A DNA stretch of 64,000 nucleotides, from positions 1,736,001 through 1,800,000 of the forward strand of contig NZ_CP062500.1 in the NCBI RefSeq assembly GCF_014879975.1, in the 5' to 3' direction. Made by a program: the position numbers and the translations under genes. The notes under the pieces are model-generated. The model made no database searches. It saw only the letters and a list, made by a program, of their open reading frames with translations, and had not been told where the DNA came from. The DNA is from Vibrio bathopelagicus. Lineage in GTDB: Bacteria > Pseudomonadota > Gammaproteobacteria > Enterobacterales > Vibrionaceae. Shown one piece after another: positions 27,100 to 37,223 of the stretch (position 1 is its first letter; each line of letters starts with the position of its first letter).

Positions 27100-27131
27100 A
27101 AACAGCCTGTTCAAAGGAGAACAGGCTGTTT
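27100..27131. terminator. Terminator downstream of the DUF2987 gene
   Basis: AAACAGCCTGTTC and GAACAGGCTGTTT pair around a six-base loop. The DUF2987 gene is read leftward into it. Confidence 0.8.
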
Positions 27132-27177
27132 AGTAAGATCTTAAGCTAAAGCGAAACAAAGAGCTTCAGATTGACCG

Positions 27178-27828
27178 TTATTGTGCTGGGATGTACGGCA
27201 AAACACGAACAGTGGCTTCTGGTAACGTGATGCTGTCACTTCCATTAAGCTCAGCTAGCGTGAATTTCGCACGCCCTTCTTCAATTGGGATTTGCTTACC
27301 GTTAGACAGAGCAATGTTGCCTTCAAGCTTATTATCAAACTCTAACGTTAAGCCTTGGATATCGGGTGTGAACCAACTAGAGAACATGCCGCTTACGTCT
27401 TCTAGCATCGCCTGCATCTGCGGTAACAGGCTTTCTAGCTGTGCAACTTCAACAGTTCCAGTCAAAGGTTCCTGAGTCATTACAACGAGCGAATACGCAC
27501 ACTCTTGTTCTTGTGTTTGTACAAAGATAAGAGGATTAGCTGAACGCAGGTTTTGATCGACAGGTAGAAGCAGTTCATTGGCTGGAGAGACTTTTAACTC
27601 TTCATAATGTTCTTCCTTCTCCATCCAAGCTTTGCTGATATGACAGGTTGTCTGAGCTTTTTGATCAACAAAGAATACCGCAATTTTGACATCATCGTGC
27701 CCTTCTTTGGTGTTGTTTTTAAGCTGTGTGTAGAGCTTGGAATATGTGAACATGTATTCCTGAGCTGAAGCCGGAAGAGAAACCCCAAGGCTGAATGAGG
27801 CTAATAGAGCGAGTACTGTCTTTTTCAT
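27178..27828 (-). CDS. DUF2987 family periplasmic protein
   Basis: 216 residues with a clear signal peptide (MKKTVLALLASFSLGVSLPASA, cleaved before QEYMF). The remainder (TYSKLYTQLKNNTKEGHDDVKIAVFF) matches the DUF2987 type found in Vibrio and Shewanella. Function unknown; there are two or three cysteines but no catalytic motif I can name. Single gene with its own terminator. Confidence 0.8.
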   Translation of the reverse strand: MKKTVLALLASFSLGVSLPASAQEYMFTYSKLYTQLKNNTKEGHDDVKIAVFFVDQKAQTTCHISKAWMEKEEHYEELKVSPANELLLPVDQNLRSANPLIFVQTQEQECAYSLVVMTQEPLTGTVEVAQLESLLPQMQAMLEDVSGMFSSWFTPDIQGLTLEFDNKLEGNIALSNGKQIPIEEGRAKFTLAELNGSDSITLPEATVRVLPYIPAQ

Positions 27829-27863
27829 TATTATAATCTTGTTGAAGTTGAGCGTTCATAATT

Positions 27864-27891
27864 AAAAAGAGCAGCCGTTAGCTGCTCTTTG
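27864..27891 (-). terminator. Terminator after bax
   Basis: AGAGCAGC and GCTGCTCT pair around CGTTA; on the minus strand the stem runs into TTTTTAATT, closing the bax transcript. Confidence 0.8.
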
Positions 27892-27951
27892 TGTGATGCC
27901 GTTTGGATAATAACTTACTTTCGAGGTTAACCAAACTGAGACCAAATCGAG

Positions 27952-28800
27952 TTACTTTTTCCAGTATACCTCGTTGTGACGGATCATGGCTTGTAAATCA
28001 GTCACATAGTCTGAACCTCGCTCAGAATATTTTAGTAAGCCGTTGGTGAGCTCTGTCGCAGATGCCGTTGTTAGCAAATCGTCACCCTGTGCAGCCAGTT
28101 TTGCTCGAATCGCTCTTAAATCAGCATAAGCACGATTACGGTTGAGATTCATGAAGTAACGATGAACGGATTCTTGGCTTGAAGAGAATGTAGCCACTTC
28201 ATGCGAACTACCTTCGTTACGTTGTAGCGGAACCAGACCACAACCTTTGGTGTAACACCAATGTCCAAAATAGTTGTTGGCTTTGGTTGCGAAGCGCGAT
28301 GTCCCCCAAGCTGACTCATTAGCGGCTTGAGTCAATACAAGCGCCTCTGGCAGTACGTTCACGCGACTAAGCATTTCCGTAAGCCAAGCTTGATCCAACC
28401 CTGAAGATGGCACTGGCAAGCTGTATAACTTCCCTAGCCTTTTGGCGTACGACACATCCTCTGAATCAACATTCGTCATACCTGATTGAGAGATCTTGGT
28501 TAAAAATGCACGCTCTTTGGTAATTCGCTTGTTTTCGATGTTGATGCTGGGACGAAGGTAAGAGAAGAAGGTCTCTTTTTTCTCGTTCACATCTTCAATA
28601 GCAGCAAAATTTGGTCGATCTGAAGCCACGGTCAAATCACCAAACTCACTTGATGTATTTGAACTTTGGTCTGCTGAGCGTCGGCGCTCTTCTTCTTGAT
28701 AAATGTACGGGCCAACCAGTGAGATTGAACCCACGATCGCCAGTGCCGTTACCTTTAGCGCAAGAGATTTACTTGCGCTGCTTTTGACGTTATTACGCAT
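27952..28800 (-). CDS. bax: Bax-like glucosaminidase-domain protein
   Basis: 282 residues from the ATG at 28800 (MRNNVKSS); a longer reading from 28905 begins with repetitive Thr-rich sequence in the upstream gene's region and is rejected. A membrane anchor (about 11-29) is followed by a mannosyl-glycoprotein endo-beta-N-acetylglucosaminidase-like domain with the probable catalytic Glu in LTQAANESAWGTSRFA, and the family ending YVTDLQAMIRHNEVYWKK. Probably a peptidoglycan hydrolase. The start overlaps the stop of the upstream gene in ATGCGTAA. Confidence 0.88.
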   Translation of the reverse strand: MRNNVKSSASKSLALKVTALAIVGSISLVGPYIYQEEERRRSADQSSNTSSEFGDLTVASDRPNFAAIEDVNEKKETFFSYLRPSINIENKRITKERAFLTKISQSGMTNVDSEDVSYAKRLGKLYSLPVPSSGLDQAWLTEMLSRVNVLPEALVLTQAANESAWGTSRFATKANNYFGHWCYTKGCGLVPLQRNEGSSHEVATFSSSQESVHRYFMNLNRNRAYADLRAIRAKLAAQGDDLLTTASATELTNGLLKYSERGSDYVTDLQAMIRHNEVYWKK

Positions 28801-29644
28801 CGAACACCTGAGGGTTTTTGTTTTTGTTACCATCGTTACTGTTATTGTCGCCGCCATTGCTGCTGTCGTTATTATCGTCATCGTTATCTGGTCGATCTGA
28901 CGCAATAACCTTTAACTTAATGCCAAACATTTCGCGGTAAAGAATGCCTTTCACGTGGAAGAAGAATGGTAGAACGAAGATCAAGCCAATGCCGTACATC
29001 ATCGCAGCAACGATAAACATCAGCATCACCGCCAGGTAAATAGATGCAACGGTGAAGATTTTCTTGTTTACCGCTCGTAGTGAAAGCAACAGTGATTGCA
29101 TTGGTGGAACTTTCTTATCACAAATCAATAGGATTGAATGGCTGAAAGCCAGTGAAAAGTAGATAGACAGAAACGGTAACAGCATTCCTGCGATACCTTG
29201 CAGCATCAAGCTGAACAAAGTCACCAAGATAACCGGTACGGTAAATTGTAGGCCTTTACTAATATGACGAGTCTTGGTGTGCAAACCGGCGGCGTGGCTC
29301 ATTGCCATTAGGCTAATGCCCGCATAGATAGGTGCACTCACCACTTCATAGCTAAAGTTAGCAATGAAAATAGATTCAACGATCTGTGGCGTAAATGCCT
29401 CAGGGTCGATAACGGCATCTAAGATAACTGCTGGATCACCAAGCTGTAATTTCAATGCAATATAAAAGATAGCCAGTTGCACGAACATCAATGCAACGAT
29501 CGCAGGAGAAAACGAAAGAAAGTGACTTACCGTATGTTTCCATGCTTCTTGGAATACAGCCGTTGCTTTGAGCTCATAATCGCCGGAAAGTGCACGGTCG
29601 ATACTACCGCCCAAATTAAAATCTTTTTCGATGTCGTTGTTCAT
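28793..29644 (-). CDS. Multi-pass inner-membrane protein, function unknown
   Basis: 283 residues with about six membrane helices between residues 40 and 235, in the style of the YciC/BPSS1780-like membrane proteins. The tail of about 30 residues is an Asp/Asn/Ser/Gly-rich low-complexity stretch (for example NDDDNNDSSNGGDNNSNDGN). It is co-transcribed and translationally coupled with bax, so a role around cell-wall turnover is conceivable but unproven. Confidence 0.75.
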   Translation of the reverse strand: MNNDIEKDFNLGGSIDRALSGDYELKATAVFQEAWKHTVSHFLSFSPAIVALMFVQLAIFYIALKLQLGDPAVILDAVIDPEAFTPQIVESIFIANFSYEVVSAPIYAGISLMAMSHAAGLHTKTRHISKGLQFTVPVILVTLFSLMLQGIAGMLLPFLSIYFSLAFSHSILLICDKKVPPMQSLLLSLRAVNKKIFTVASIYLAVMLMFIVAAMMYGIGLIFVLPFFFHVKGILYREMFGIKLKVIASDRPDNDDDNNDSSNGGDNNSNDGNKNKNPQVFDA

Positions 29645-29974
29645 ATTGATACCTAGGTGTGCTCAATTGCTTGAAGCCACCTAACTTATTGATAAAAAAT
29701 TACCTTCATTATACTCATATGTCGGAGACAAACTAAAATATGAATCTGTAACAAGGCTTGCTTTTGCGTCTTAATGGTTAATAATTAGACACTTATTAAG
29801 GTGTAAACCCAATAAATAACAGTATGGTAAAGGATGTTTACTTTTACCTGCGAAATTTTTTGTCTTCGAATGGTAAAAAATGCTTTGAATTCACGTTTTT
29901 GGTGATTATCATGCGCGCCTTAAAAGTGTATAGCAACAGGTCTCAAATAGAACCAAGGTGGAGAAAAACAGACG
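29645..29974. other. Divergent promoter region upstream of potA
   Basis: No gene seen. AT-rich; it must hold promoters for the leftward membrane protein-bax pair and the rightward pot operon. I could not fix either with confidence. Confidence 0.4.
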
Positions 29975-31090
29975 TTGAACGCTAAAAAATCAGTAGGAAA
30001 GCCAGTCGTACAGTTAACTGGCATTAGTAAAAGTTTCGATGGTAAGGAAGTCATCGGCAATCTTGATCTAAACGTAAATCATGGTGAGTTTCTCACGATA
30101 TTAGGCCCGTCCGGTTGTGGTAAAACCACGGTACTAAGAATGATTGCAGGGTTTGAAACGGCAGATAGTGGTGAAATACTATTAGCCCAACAGAATGTAA
30201 CCCAAGTTCCTGCTGAACAAAGGCATGTTAACACTGTATTCCAAAGCTATGCCCTATTCCCACATATGACCGTTTTCGACAATGTGGCATTTGGTTTACG
30301 CATGCAGAAAGTGCCAAACACTGAGATTGAACCTCGTGTTATGGATGCTTTAAAAATGGTGCGCCTACAACAAATGGCACAACGAAAGCCACACCAGCTA
30401 TCCGGTGGCCAACAACAACGTATCGCAATCGCTCGCGCTGTCGTTAATAAGCCTAAGGTTCTTTTGTTGGATGAGTCTCTATCTGCTCTTGATTACAAAC
30501 TACGTAAACAGATGCAAATCGAGCTTAAACAACTGCAACGCCAACTTGGTATTACGTTTATCTTTGTAACACATGACCAAGAAGAAGCATTGTCCATGTC
30601 TGACCGTATTATTGTTATGCGTGATGGCGTGATTGAACAAGACGGAACACCAAGAGAAATCTACGAAGAGCCTAAGAACTTATTTGTTGCTCGTTTCATT
30701 GGTGAAATTAACGTATTCGAAGCGACAGCGAAATCTCGTCAAGACGAAAAGCGCATTGTTGCGACAATCGAAGGTGAAGAGTCAATTATCTATCACGATA
30801 AAGACGTAGCACCGGGCCAAAAACTGCAAGTACTACTTCGCCCTGAAGATCTTCGTATCGAAGAAATTAAAGAGTCGGATCAAAGCGGTATTGTCGGCCA
30901 CATTGTTGAGCGAACCTACAAAGGCATGACATTAGATTCAGTCGTAGAACTTGAATCAGGTATGCGTGTCATGGTTAGCGAATTCTTCAACGAAGATGAC
31001 CCTGATGTTGATCACTCACTGGGCCAAAAAGTTGCAGTAACTTGGGTTGAGAGCTGGGAAGTGGTGTTAGAAGATGAGCAAGAAGTTTAA
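29975..31090 (+). CDS. potA: Spermidine/putrescine ABC transporter ATPase
   Basis: 371 residues with Walker A (GPSGCGKTT), Q loop, signature LSGGQQQR, Walker B ([12 protein letters not shown]) and a C-terminal TOBE domain. The start is a TTG (29975) behind AAGGTGGAG; no better ATG precedes the conserved [13 protein letters not shown]. First gene of potABC; it overlaps potB by 17 bases. Confidence 0.94.
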   Translation: MNAKKSVGKPVVQLTGISKSFDGKEVIGNLDLNVNHGEFLTILGPSGCGKTTVLRMIAGFETADSGEILLAQQNVTQVPAEQRHVNTVFQSYALFPHMTVFDNVAFGLRMQKVPNTEIEPRVMDALKMVRLQQMAQRKPHQLSGGQQQRIAIARAVVNKPKVLLLDESLSALDYKLRKQMQIELKQLQRQLGITFIFVTHDQEEALSMSDRIIVMRDGVIEQDGTPREIYEEPKNLFVARFIGEINVFEATAKSRQDEKRIVATIEGEESIIYHDKDVAPGQKLQVLLRPEDLRIEEIKESDQSGIVGHIVERTYKGMTLDSVVELESGMRVMVSEFFNEDDPDVDHSLGQKVAVTWVESWEVVLEDEQEV

Positions 31091-31931
31091 TTTACAAAAC
31101 GCGATTGTTGCTTTAATCACAGGTTGGTTAGTGCTGTTCGTGATGATTCCAAACATCATGATCATCGGTACTAGCTTTCTAACTCGTGATGAAGCGAACT
31201 TGATCGAGATGACCTTCACTCTCGATAACTACTTGCGTTTGGCTGACCCGCTGTATTTTAAAGTGCTGATGCACTCTTTCTATATGGCGATTGTCGCAAC
31301 CCTACTTTGTTTAATTATTGGTTACCCGTTCGCCTACATCGTAGCAAAAATGCCTGCGAAATGGCGTCCAATCATGTTGTTTCTAGTGATTGTGCCATTC
31401 TGGACAAACTCTTTGATTCGTACTTACGGATTAAAAGTGGTTCTGGGTACTCAAGGTGTGTTGAACAAGGGCTTGTTGGCGTTAGACATTATCGACAAGC
31501 CACTTCGTATCATGTATTCAGAAACGGCAGTAATGATCGGTTTAGTGTATATCCTACTCCCGTTCATGATTCTGCCGTTGTACTCAGCGATTGAAAAGCT
31601 AGACGATACTTATTTGGAAGCGGCTAAAGATTTAGGTGCGAACAAACTTCAAACGCTATTGAAGGTTGTTTTACCCCTAACAATGCCTGGCATTATCGGC
31701 GGTTGTTTATTAGTACTACTGCCAGCGTTAGGTATGTTCTACATCTCTGACCTATTAGGCGGAGCTAAGAATCTATTGATTGGTAACGTGATTAAGAGCC
31801 AGGTGCTCAACGCTCGAGACTGGCCGTTTGGTGCAGCGACGAGTATAGCACTGACCATGGCAATGGCTGTGATGCTGTATGCCTACTACCGTGCAGGCAA
31901 GTTATTGAATAAGAAAGTGGAGCTAGACTAA
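31074..31931 (+). CDS. potB: Spermidine/putrescine ABC transporter permease
   Basis: 285 residues, six membrane helices, with the EAA loop ([27 protein letters not shown]) that contacts PotA. The stop overlaps the potC start by one base (TAATG). Confidence 0.94.
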   Translation: MSKKFNLQNAIVALITGWLVLFVMIPNIMIIGTSFLTRDEANLIEMTFTLDNYLRLADPLYFKVLMHSFYMAIVATLLCLIIGYPFAYIVAKMPAKWRPIMLFLVIVPFWTNSLIRTYGLKVVLGTQGVLNKGLLALDIIDKPLRIMYSETAVMIGLVYILLPFMILPLYSAIEKLDDTYLEAAKDLGANKLQTLLKVVLPLTMPGIIGGCLLVLLPALGMFYISDLLGGAKNLLIGNVIKSQVLNARDWPFGAATSIALTMAMAVMLYAYYRAGKLLNKKVELD

Positions 31932-32701
31932 TGGGTCGCACAGTTAAGTTCAGCTTTATGGCGTTGGTATACGCTTTTCTATACCTACCTATTATCGTAT
32001 TGATTGCGAACTCATTTAATGCCAATAAATTCGGTATGAAATGGGGGGGCTTTACCACTAAGTGGTATGACGCGCTGATTAACAACGACAGCCTAATGCA
32101 GGCCGCGTGGCACTCGATCAACGTAGCGGTGTTCTCTGCAACTGCCGCAACGATTGTCGGGAGCCTGACTGCCGTTGCCCTATTCCGTTACCAATTTAAA
32201 GGTAAAGGCATCGTCAATGGAATGTTGTTCATCGTGATGATGTCACCAGATATCGTAATGGCAATTTCGCTTCTTGCGCTATTCTTGGTAATGGGTGTGC
32301 AACTTGGGTTCTTTACCCTACTTGCAGCGCACATTACTTTCTGTCTGCCGTTCGTTGTTGTCACGGTTTACAGTCGCTTGAATGGCTTTGATGTGAAGAT
32401 GTTAGAAGCCGCAAAAGATTTAGGTGCGAGTGAATGGACGATTCTAAAACAGATCATCTTGCCTCTTGCTAAGCCAGCGGTTGCTGCGGGTTGGTTATTG
32501 AGCTTCACTCTGTCTTTGGACGATGTGATCATCAGCTCTTTCGTAACAGGCCCAACCTATGAAATCTTGCCACTGAAGATTTACTCGATGGTTAAAGTCG
32601 GTATCTCTCCAGAGGTCAACGCCCTAGCAACAGTGATGTTAGTGGTGTCGTTAATACTGGTGATTATTTCTCAGTTGTTAGCGAGAGAGAAAATCAAGTA
32701 A
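31931..32701 (+). CDS. potC: Spermidine/putrescine ABC transporter permease
   Basis: 256 residues, six membrane helices, EAA loop [23 protein letters not shown]. Partner of PotB in the membrane channel. Confidence 0.94.
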   Translation: MGRTVKFSFMALVYAFLYLPIIVLIANSFNANKFGMKWGGFTTKWYDALINNDSLMQAAWHSINVAVFSATAATIVGSLTAVALFRYQFKGKGIVNGMLFIVMMSPDIVMAISLLALFLVMGVQLGFFTLLAAHITFCLPFVVVTVYSRLNGFDVKMLEAAKDLGASEWTILKQIILPLAKPAVAAGWLLSFTLSLDDVIISSFVTGPTYEILPLKIYSMVKVGISPEVNALATVMLVVSLILVIISQLLAREKIK

Positions 32702-32775
32702 GTCTCCTACTTTCTACTGAGGCTGACTTGATAAGAAGTTAAGATACTTCAAGTTTAACAAAAGTGTTATTCATA

Positions 32776-32806
32776 AACAGAATGGTAAATTGCCATTCTG
32801 TTTTTC
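32776..32806 (+). terminator. Terminator between potC and the first potD
   Basis: AACAGAATGG and CCATTCTGTT pair around a seven-base loop, followed by TTTC. It probably limits read-through and gives the binding-protein genes separate control. Confidence 0.8.
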
Positions 32807-32849
32807 TATCTAGTGCCTTCGGGCAACGTTTAGTTTGGAGCTAACGTCA

Positions 32850-33884
32850 ATGAAAAAATGGGCTACTCTATTAGCTGGTAGTGCATGTGCGCTTTCAATG
32901 TTATCTGCACCATCGTTTGCAAAAGATAACAAAGAATTGGTATTCATGAACTGGGGACCTTACATCAATAGTGAGATCTTAGAACAGTTCACGGATGAAA
33001 CTGGCATCAAAGTGATTTACTCGACTTACGAATCGAACGAAACTTTGTACGCGAAATTGAAAACGCACAATAAAGGTTACGACCTTGTGGTTCCTTCAAC
33101 CTACTTCGTGTCTAAAATGCGTGACGAAGGCATGCTTCAAAAGATCGACAAAACCAAGCTAAACAATTTTGCGAATCTAGATACAAACTACCTAGATAAG
33201 CCATATGATCCGAACAACGACTACTCTATTCCACATGTTGTCGCTATTACGGGCCTTGCAGTTAACACAGATATGTACGATCCAGAAGATTTCCAAAGCT
33301 GGGCTGACTTATGGAAGCCTGAGCTTGAAGGTCAGCTGATGATGATGGACGACACGCGTGAAGTGTTCCACATCGCACTGCGTAAGTTAGGTTACTCAGG
33401 TAACACAACCAATGAGAAAGAAATAGACGAAGCCTACGCTGAACTGCGTAAGCTGATGCCGAACGTTCTTGTGTTTAACTCAGACAATCCTGGCGCGCCA
33501 TACATGTCTGGTGAAGTCGGTCTTGGTATGCTTTGGAACGGTTCTGCTGCGGCAGCGCAAAATGAAGGTCTGCCAATTAAACTGGTTTTCCCTAAAGAAG
33601 GCGGCATCGGTTGGGTTGATAACTTTGCTATCAGTTCTGGCGCAGTAAACGTAGAAGCAGCTCATAAGATGATCGACTTTCTACTTCGCCCAGAAATAGC
33701 AGAGCAAATCTCTCGCGACACTGGTTACCTAACGGCAGTTAAAGCGTCTAATGAGAAGTTCAAAGACAGTCCTGCTCTGTTCCCATCGCAAGAAGACCTT
33801 GACCGTGTTGAATGGCAAGCTGCGGTTGGTGATAAGACTGTGAAGTATGAAGATTACTTCATGAAGCTTAAAGCGGGTCAGTAA
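32850..33884 (+). CDS. potD2: Spermidine/putrescine-binding protein PotD (first paralogue)
   Basis: 344 residues starting MKKWATLLAGS with a signal peptide cleaved near APSFAKD; a TTG start five codons earlier is rejected because TTTGGAG lies there as the ribosome site. The mature protein is a type-2 periplasmic binding protein (NWGPYINSEILEQFTDETGIKV...). It is strongly similar to the next gene, but the pocket region differs (HVVAITGLAVNTD against YIWGATGIGINSD). V. cholerae has the same tandem arrangement, in which the potC-proximal copy is called PotD2. Confidence 0.9.
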   Translation: MKKWATLLAGSACALSMLSAPSFAKDNKELVFMNWGPYINSEILEQFTDETGIKVIYSTYESNETLYAKLKTHNKGYDLVVPSTYFVSKMRDEGMLQKIDKTKLNNFANLDTNYLDKPYDPNNDYSIPHVVAITGLAVNTDMYDPEDFQSWADLWKPELEGQLMMMDDTREVFHIALRKLGYSGNTTNEKEIDEAYAELRKLMPNVLVFNSDNPGAPYMSGEVGLGMLWNGSAAAAQNEGLPIKLVFPKEGGIGWVDNFAISSGAVNVEAAHKMIDFLLRPEIAEQISRDTGYLTAVKASNEKFKDSPALFPSQEDLDRVEWQAAVGDKTVKYEDYFMKLKAGQ

Positions 33885-33990
33885 GCGAGTTCGTTATCTA
33901 ATTGCTCTGGTCAACAGGCGCTAATAAGTAACTGGTTTACTTAACAACCCTAGTTAGATAATAAACACGTTAAAAATAAGAATATCAATG

Positions 33991-34019
33991 AATAGGCAGC
34001 TTAGGCTGCCTATTTTGTT
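33991..34019 (+). terminator. Terminator between the two potD genes
   Basis: AATAGGCAGC and GCTGCCTATT pair around TTAG and run into TTG-rich sequence, so each binding protein seems to have its own transcript. Confidence 0.75.
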
Positions 34020-34111
34020 ATATCACTGCTATAATCTAGCGCGATTTTTAGAAATCCATTTACTTTGGGTTCACTACCCAGCTCCAAATCAAACAAATGA
34101 ACGGAACAGTA

Positions 34112-35149
34112 ATGAAAAAAACACTGTATACCGGCGCATTGTGTGCTGCTACTTTACTTTCTACACCCTCTTTCGCAGCTGACCAAGAACTGTATTTTTA
34201 CAACTGGTCTGAATATATTCCAAATGAAGTACTAGAAGACTTCACAGAAGAAACTGGCATTAAAGTCTATTACTCAACTTATGAGTCTAACGAAAGCATG
34301 TACGCTAAGTTAAAAACTCAAGGTACGGGTTACGACTTAGTGGTTCCTTCTACTTACTTCGTTTCTAAGATGCGTAAAGAAGGCATGCTTCAAGAGCTTG
34401 ATAAAACTAAGCTAAGCCACTTTGCAGATTTGGATCCAAATTACTTAGATAAGCCATTTGACCCAAACAACAATTACTCGATCCCATACATCTGGGGCGC
34501 AACGGGTATTGGTATCAACTCAGATATGCTAGACAAGTCTTCAGTTAAAAACTGGGGCGATCTGTGGGATACACAGTGGGAAGGTCAACTGATGATGATG
34601 GATGACTCTCGTGAGGTTTTCCATATCGCACTGTCTAAACTGGGTTACTCTCCAAACACAACGAACCCTGAAGAGATCAAAGAAGCATACGAAGAACTTC
34701 GTAAGCTAATGCCAAACGTATTGGTATTTAACTCAGATTTCCCAGCGAACCCTTACCTAGCGGGTGAAGTGTCTCTTGGTATGCTTTGGAATGGCTCTGC
34801 TTACATGGCTCGCCAAGAAGGCGCAACGATTGACATCATCTGGCCAGAGAAAGGCGCTATCTTCTGGATGGACAGCCTAGCGATTCCAGCAGGCGCTAAG
34901 AACACTGAAGCGGCACATAAGATGATCGACTTCCTTCTTCGCCCTGAAAACGCAGCTAAGATTGCTCTAGAGATCGGTTACCCGACGCCAGTTAAAACGG
35001 CTTACCCTCTTCTTCCTAAAGAATTTGCTGAAGATAAGAACGTTTTCCCACCACAATCAGTGATGGATAACGGCGTTTGGCAGGATGAAGTTGGCGAAGC
35101 GAGCGTTATTTATGACGAGTACTTCCAAAAACTTAAAGTAAACAACTAG
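34112..35149 (+). CDS. potD1: Spermidine/putrescine-binding protein PotD (second paralogue)
   Basis: 345 residues from the ATG at 34112 (MKKTLYTGAL) with a signal peptide ending PSFAAD. YNWSEYIPNEVLEDFTEETGIKV and YIWGATGIGINSD match the canonical PotD more closely than the first paralogue does. In V. cholerae the corresponding copy (PotD1) is the one needed for spermidine uptake. Confidence 0.92.
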   Translation: MKKTLYTGALCAATLLSTPSFAADQELYFYNWSEYIPNEVLEDFTEETGIKVYYSTYESNESMYAKLKTQGTGYDLVVPSTYFVSKMRKEGMLQELDKTKLSHFADLDPNYLDKPFDPNNNYSIPYIWGATGIGINSDMLDKSSVKNWGDLWDTQWEGQLMMMDDSREVFHIALSKLGYSPNTTNPEEIKEAYEELRKLMPNVLVFNSDFPANPYLAGEVSLGMLWNGSAYMARQEGATIDIIWPEKGAIFWMDSLAIPAGAKNTEAAHKMIDFLLRPENAAKIALEIGYPTPVKTAYPLLPKEFAEDKNVFPPQSVMDNGVWQDEVGEASVIYDEYFQKLKVNN

Positions 35150-35165
35150 ATTGTTACCGACAGGT

Positions 35166-35195
35166 TAATAAAGCGGCGTAAGCCGCTTTATTTTT
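35166..35195 (+). terminator. Terminator after the second potD
   Basis: AATAAAGCGGC and GCCGCTTTATT pair around GTAA and run into TTTTT. Confidence 0.88.
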
Positions 35196-35245
35196 ATCTA
35201 TACTTTATATAGGATGGCATTAAACGACATGGAGTGCGTTATAGT

Positions 35246-36022
35246 ATGCCGGCGAACCCGATATTATTGGTTGTGACTCTGATGCTTCTTGCGTCTTTCT
35301 TGATGCTCGGTCTGAGTTCATTCATCCACATAGACTCTAATTACGACTTGTTTTTCGAAACAAACACCCTCGTGATTACTATGTACATCTACTACGTTGC
35401 TCGTCATGCCATTCGCCCTCATAAAATCCTCCGCTGTGGGGCTCTACTGCTTATTTTCAACCTATTTTATGATGTGACCACAGAACTCAAACATCTCGAT
35501 GAATGGGCAGACAGAAACGAACTACTCGACACCTTTCTTGAAGATGGCTTATTGCAAATAGCTTTCCTACTTATTGCCTACGGCATTACTGAGCTGACAA
35601 CTCAATTAAAAGATCAAAGCAAGCAAGATGAACTAACCGGTTTGTATAACCGTAAGAAATTCGATGCGATCAAATTGAAAGAATTCGAACTTATCTATTT
35701 CGATTTGGACGGTTTAAAAACGGTGAATGACCGTAAAGGCCATAAAGTCGGAGACCTAATGATCGTTCGCTTCTCTCAGGCTTTAAGCCAAGCGGTATTA
35801 GAAGATGAAATGGTGTTTCGTGTTGGCGGCGATGAGTTTGTCGCAACGGCGCAGCTGGGTCGTGGTGGTGAGTTCGTCAGCCAAGTTAACAACCTACTAC
35901 ACGGTGAAAACATCTCCTTTTCTTACGGCATCGAAGTCACTTGCCAAGAGGACTTTCAACAGGCGCTTGATAAGTCAGATAAGGCGATGTACGAAATGAA
36001 AAAAGCACAGCGTTCCGTTTAG
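35246..36022 (+). CDS. Membrane-bound GGDEF-domain diguanylate cyclase
   Basis: 258 residues. Four hydrophobic segments (about 4-25, 38-55, 65-80, 105-120) precede a GGDEF domain with DELTGLYNRKKF, FDLDGLKTVND and the intact active-site loop RVGGDEF. The inhibitory RxxD site upstream of the loop is not conserved (LEDE), so feedback inhibition may be absent. It probably makes cyclic di-GMP. A GTG four codons upstream is an alternative start, but it would overlap the only GGAG ribosome site. Confidence 0.82.
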   Translation: MPANPILLVVTLMLLASFLMLGLSSFIHIDSNYDLFFETNTLVITMYIYYVARHAIRPHKILRCGALLLIFNLFYDVTTELKHLDEWADRNELLDTFLEDGLLQIAFLLIAYGITELTTQLKDQSKQDELTGLYNRKKFDAIKLKEFELIYFDLDGLKTVNDRKGHKVGDLMIVRFSQALSQAVLEDEMVFRVGGDEFVATAQLGRGGEFVSQVNNLLHGENISFSYGIEVTCQEDFQQALDKSDKAMYEMKKAQRSV

Positions 36023-36030
36023 GCTAGCTC

Positions 36031-36192
36031 TTAATCTTCAGTGATTTGAGGTTTTAAGAGGCCGTTATTTGCTTTACGCACAAACTCTTTATGAACAAAA
36101 AAAGCAAACACCCATCTGACTTGCGTGGTTGCAGTCGGACACGTATCTGCCTTCTTAGCTAGACGTAATAAATACTCTGTAACTGCTATTAC
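36031..36192 (-). pseudogene. Start-less reading frame, possible gene remnant
   Basis: A 53-codon open frame reading TEYLLRLAKKADTCP...RWVFAFFVHKEF...GLLKPQITED and a stop. The composition looks like real protein, but an in-frame TAG lies directly upstream and the frame has no ATG, GTG or TTG. It may be a truncated gene or a frame interrupted by one error. Confidence 0.35.
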
Positions 36193-36217
36193 CTAAGCAA
36201 TAACTGCTATAACGAGT

Positions 36218-36952
36218 TTAAGCGGTTAAAGAACCTTTCTCTACAGACAACAGCTCACCGACTAATTTCGGCACTTCGATACTGGCTTTACCGTAGCGTT
36301 TCTCTTCAAATTCGCTCTCAACCGCACTAGGTTCGAGGTTGATTTCAATCGTATGTGCGCCATGCATTCTAGCGTCATGTACAAAACCTGCCGCTGGATA
36401 AACCACACCTGACGTACCGATCGAGATGAACAAATCCGCTTCTTCTAACGCTGAATAGATGTCGCCCATTCTTAGTGGCATTTCGCCAAACCAAACAATA
36501 TGAGGACGCATTTGAGCGGGGATTTGGCAGCAATGACAAAGCTCACCGGTTTCGATATTGTCTTTATGTTCGATAACCTGATTGGATTCGCTGCATCGCG
36601 CTTTTAATAGTTCGCCATGCATGTGGATGATATTGCTGCTACCGCCGCGCTCATGCAGATTGTCGATGTTTTGAGTGATGATTGTTACTTTGCCATCTAG
36701 CTTGTCTTCAAGCTCTCCTAGCGCCTTATGGGCTGAATTTGGCAGGATGCTTTCGCTTTGTAAGCCATGACGACGTTTATTGTAGAATTCTTGTACCAAA
36801 TCTGGATCTTTTGCAAAACCCTCAGGTGTCGCGACATCTTCGATTTTATGGTTTTCCCATAATCCGTCTTGTGCTCGAAATGTTTGTATCCCCGACTCCG
36901 CTGAGATTCCGGCACCAGTAAGAATTACGATATTTCTGTATGGGAAATGCAT
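36218..36952 (-). CDS. cobB: NAD-dependent protein deacylase (sirtuin) CobB
   Basis: 244 residues from the ATG at 36952 (MHFPYRNI), with AAGGACG upstream; a longer reading from 36994 is rejected. NAD-binding [14 protein letters not shown], catalytic [12 protein letters not shown] and HMHGE with the active-site His, [11 protein letters not shown], and zinc-type cysteines (RCSES, CHCC) are visible. It removes acetyl and succinyl groups from lysines, for example reactivating acetyl-CoA synthetase. Confidence 0.93.
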   Translation of the reverse strand: MHFPYRNIVILTGAGISAESGIQTFRAQDGLWENHKIEDVATPEGFAKDPDLVQEFYNKRRHGLQSESILPNSAHKALGELEDKLDGKVTIITQNIDNLHERGGSSNIIHMHGELLKARCSESNQVIEHKDNIETGELCHCCQIPAQMRPHIVWFGEMPLRMGDIYSALEEADLFISIGTSGVVYPAAGFVHDARMHGAHTIEINLEPSAVESEFEEKRYGKASIEVPKLVGELLSVEKGSLTA

Positions 36953-37108
36953 ATAACGTCCTTTTAGATATGTCACTTTGTAACAGCTTAGCACTGTTCA
37001 AATTCCAACAATAGTTTTAGGGATTAGACCATAGTCTTAGCCAACTGAATTCATTGGTTATTTGTGACATAACTCGCTCGATATCGGCGGGTTAAGAATG
37101 AATAGGCA

Positions 37109-37131
37109 CAAAAAAGCGACCGAAGCCGCTT
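37109..37131 (-). terminator. Terminator after amt
   Basis: On the minus strand AAGCGGC and GTCGCTT pair (one G-T wobble) around a TTCG tetraloop and run into TTTTTT. Confidence 0.75.
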
Positions 37132-37223
37132 ATTGTTTATTAAATCAATGTTTATAAAGCAAATGTTTGTTAGGTAACGTCGCTCAAACCGTTGACGCGA
37201 TTTATTTTTAAATAACGAATTGA

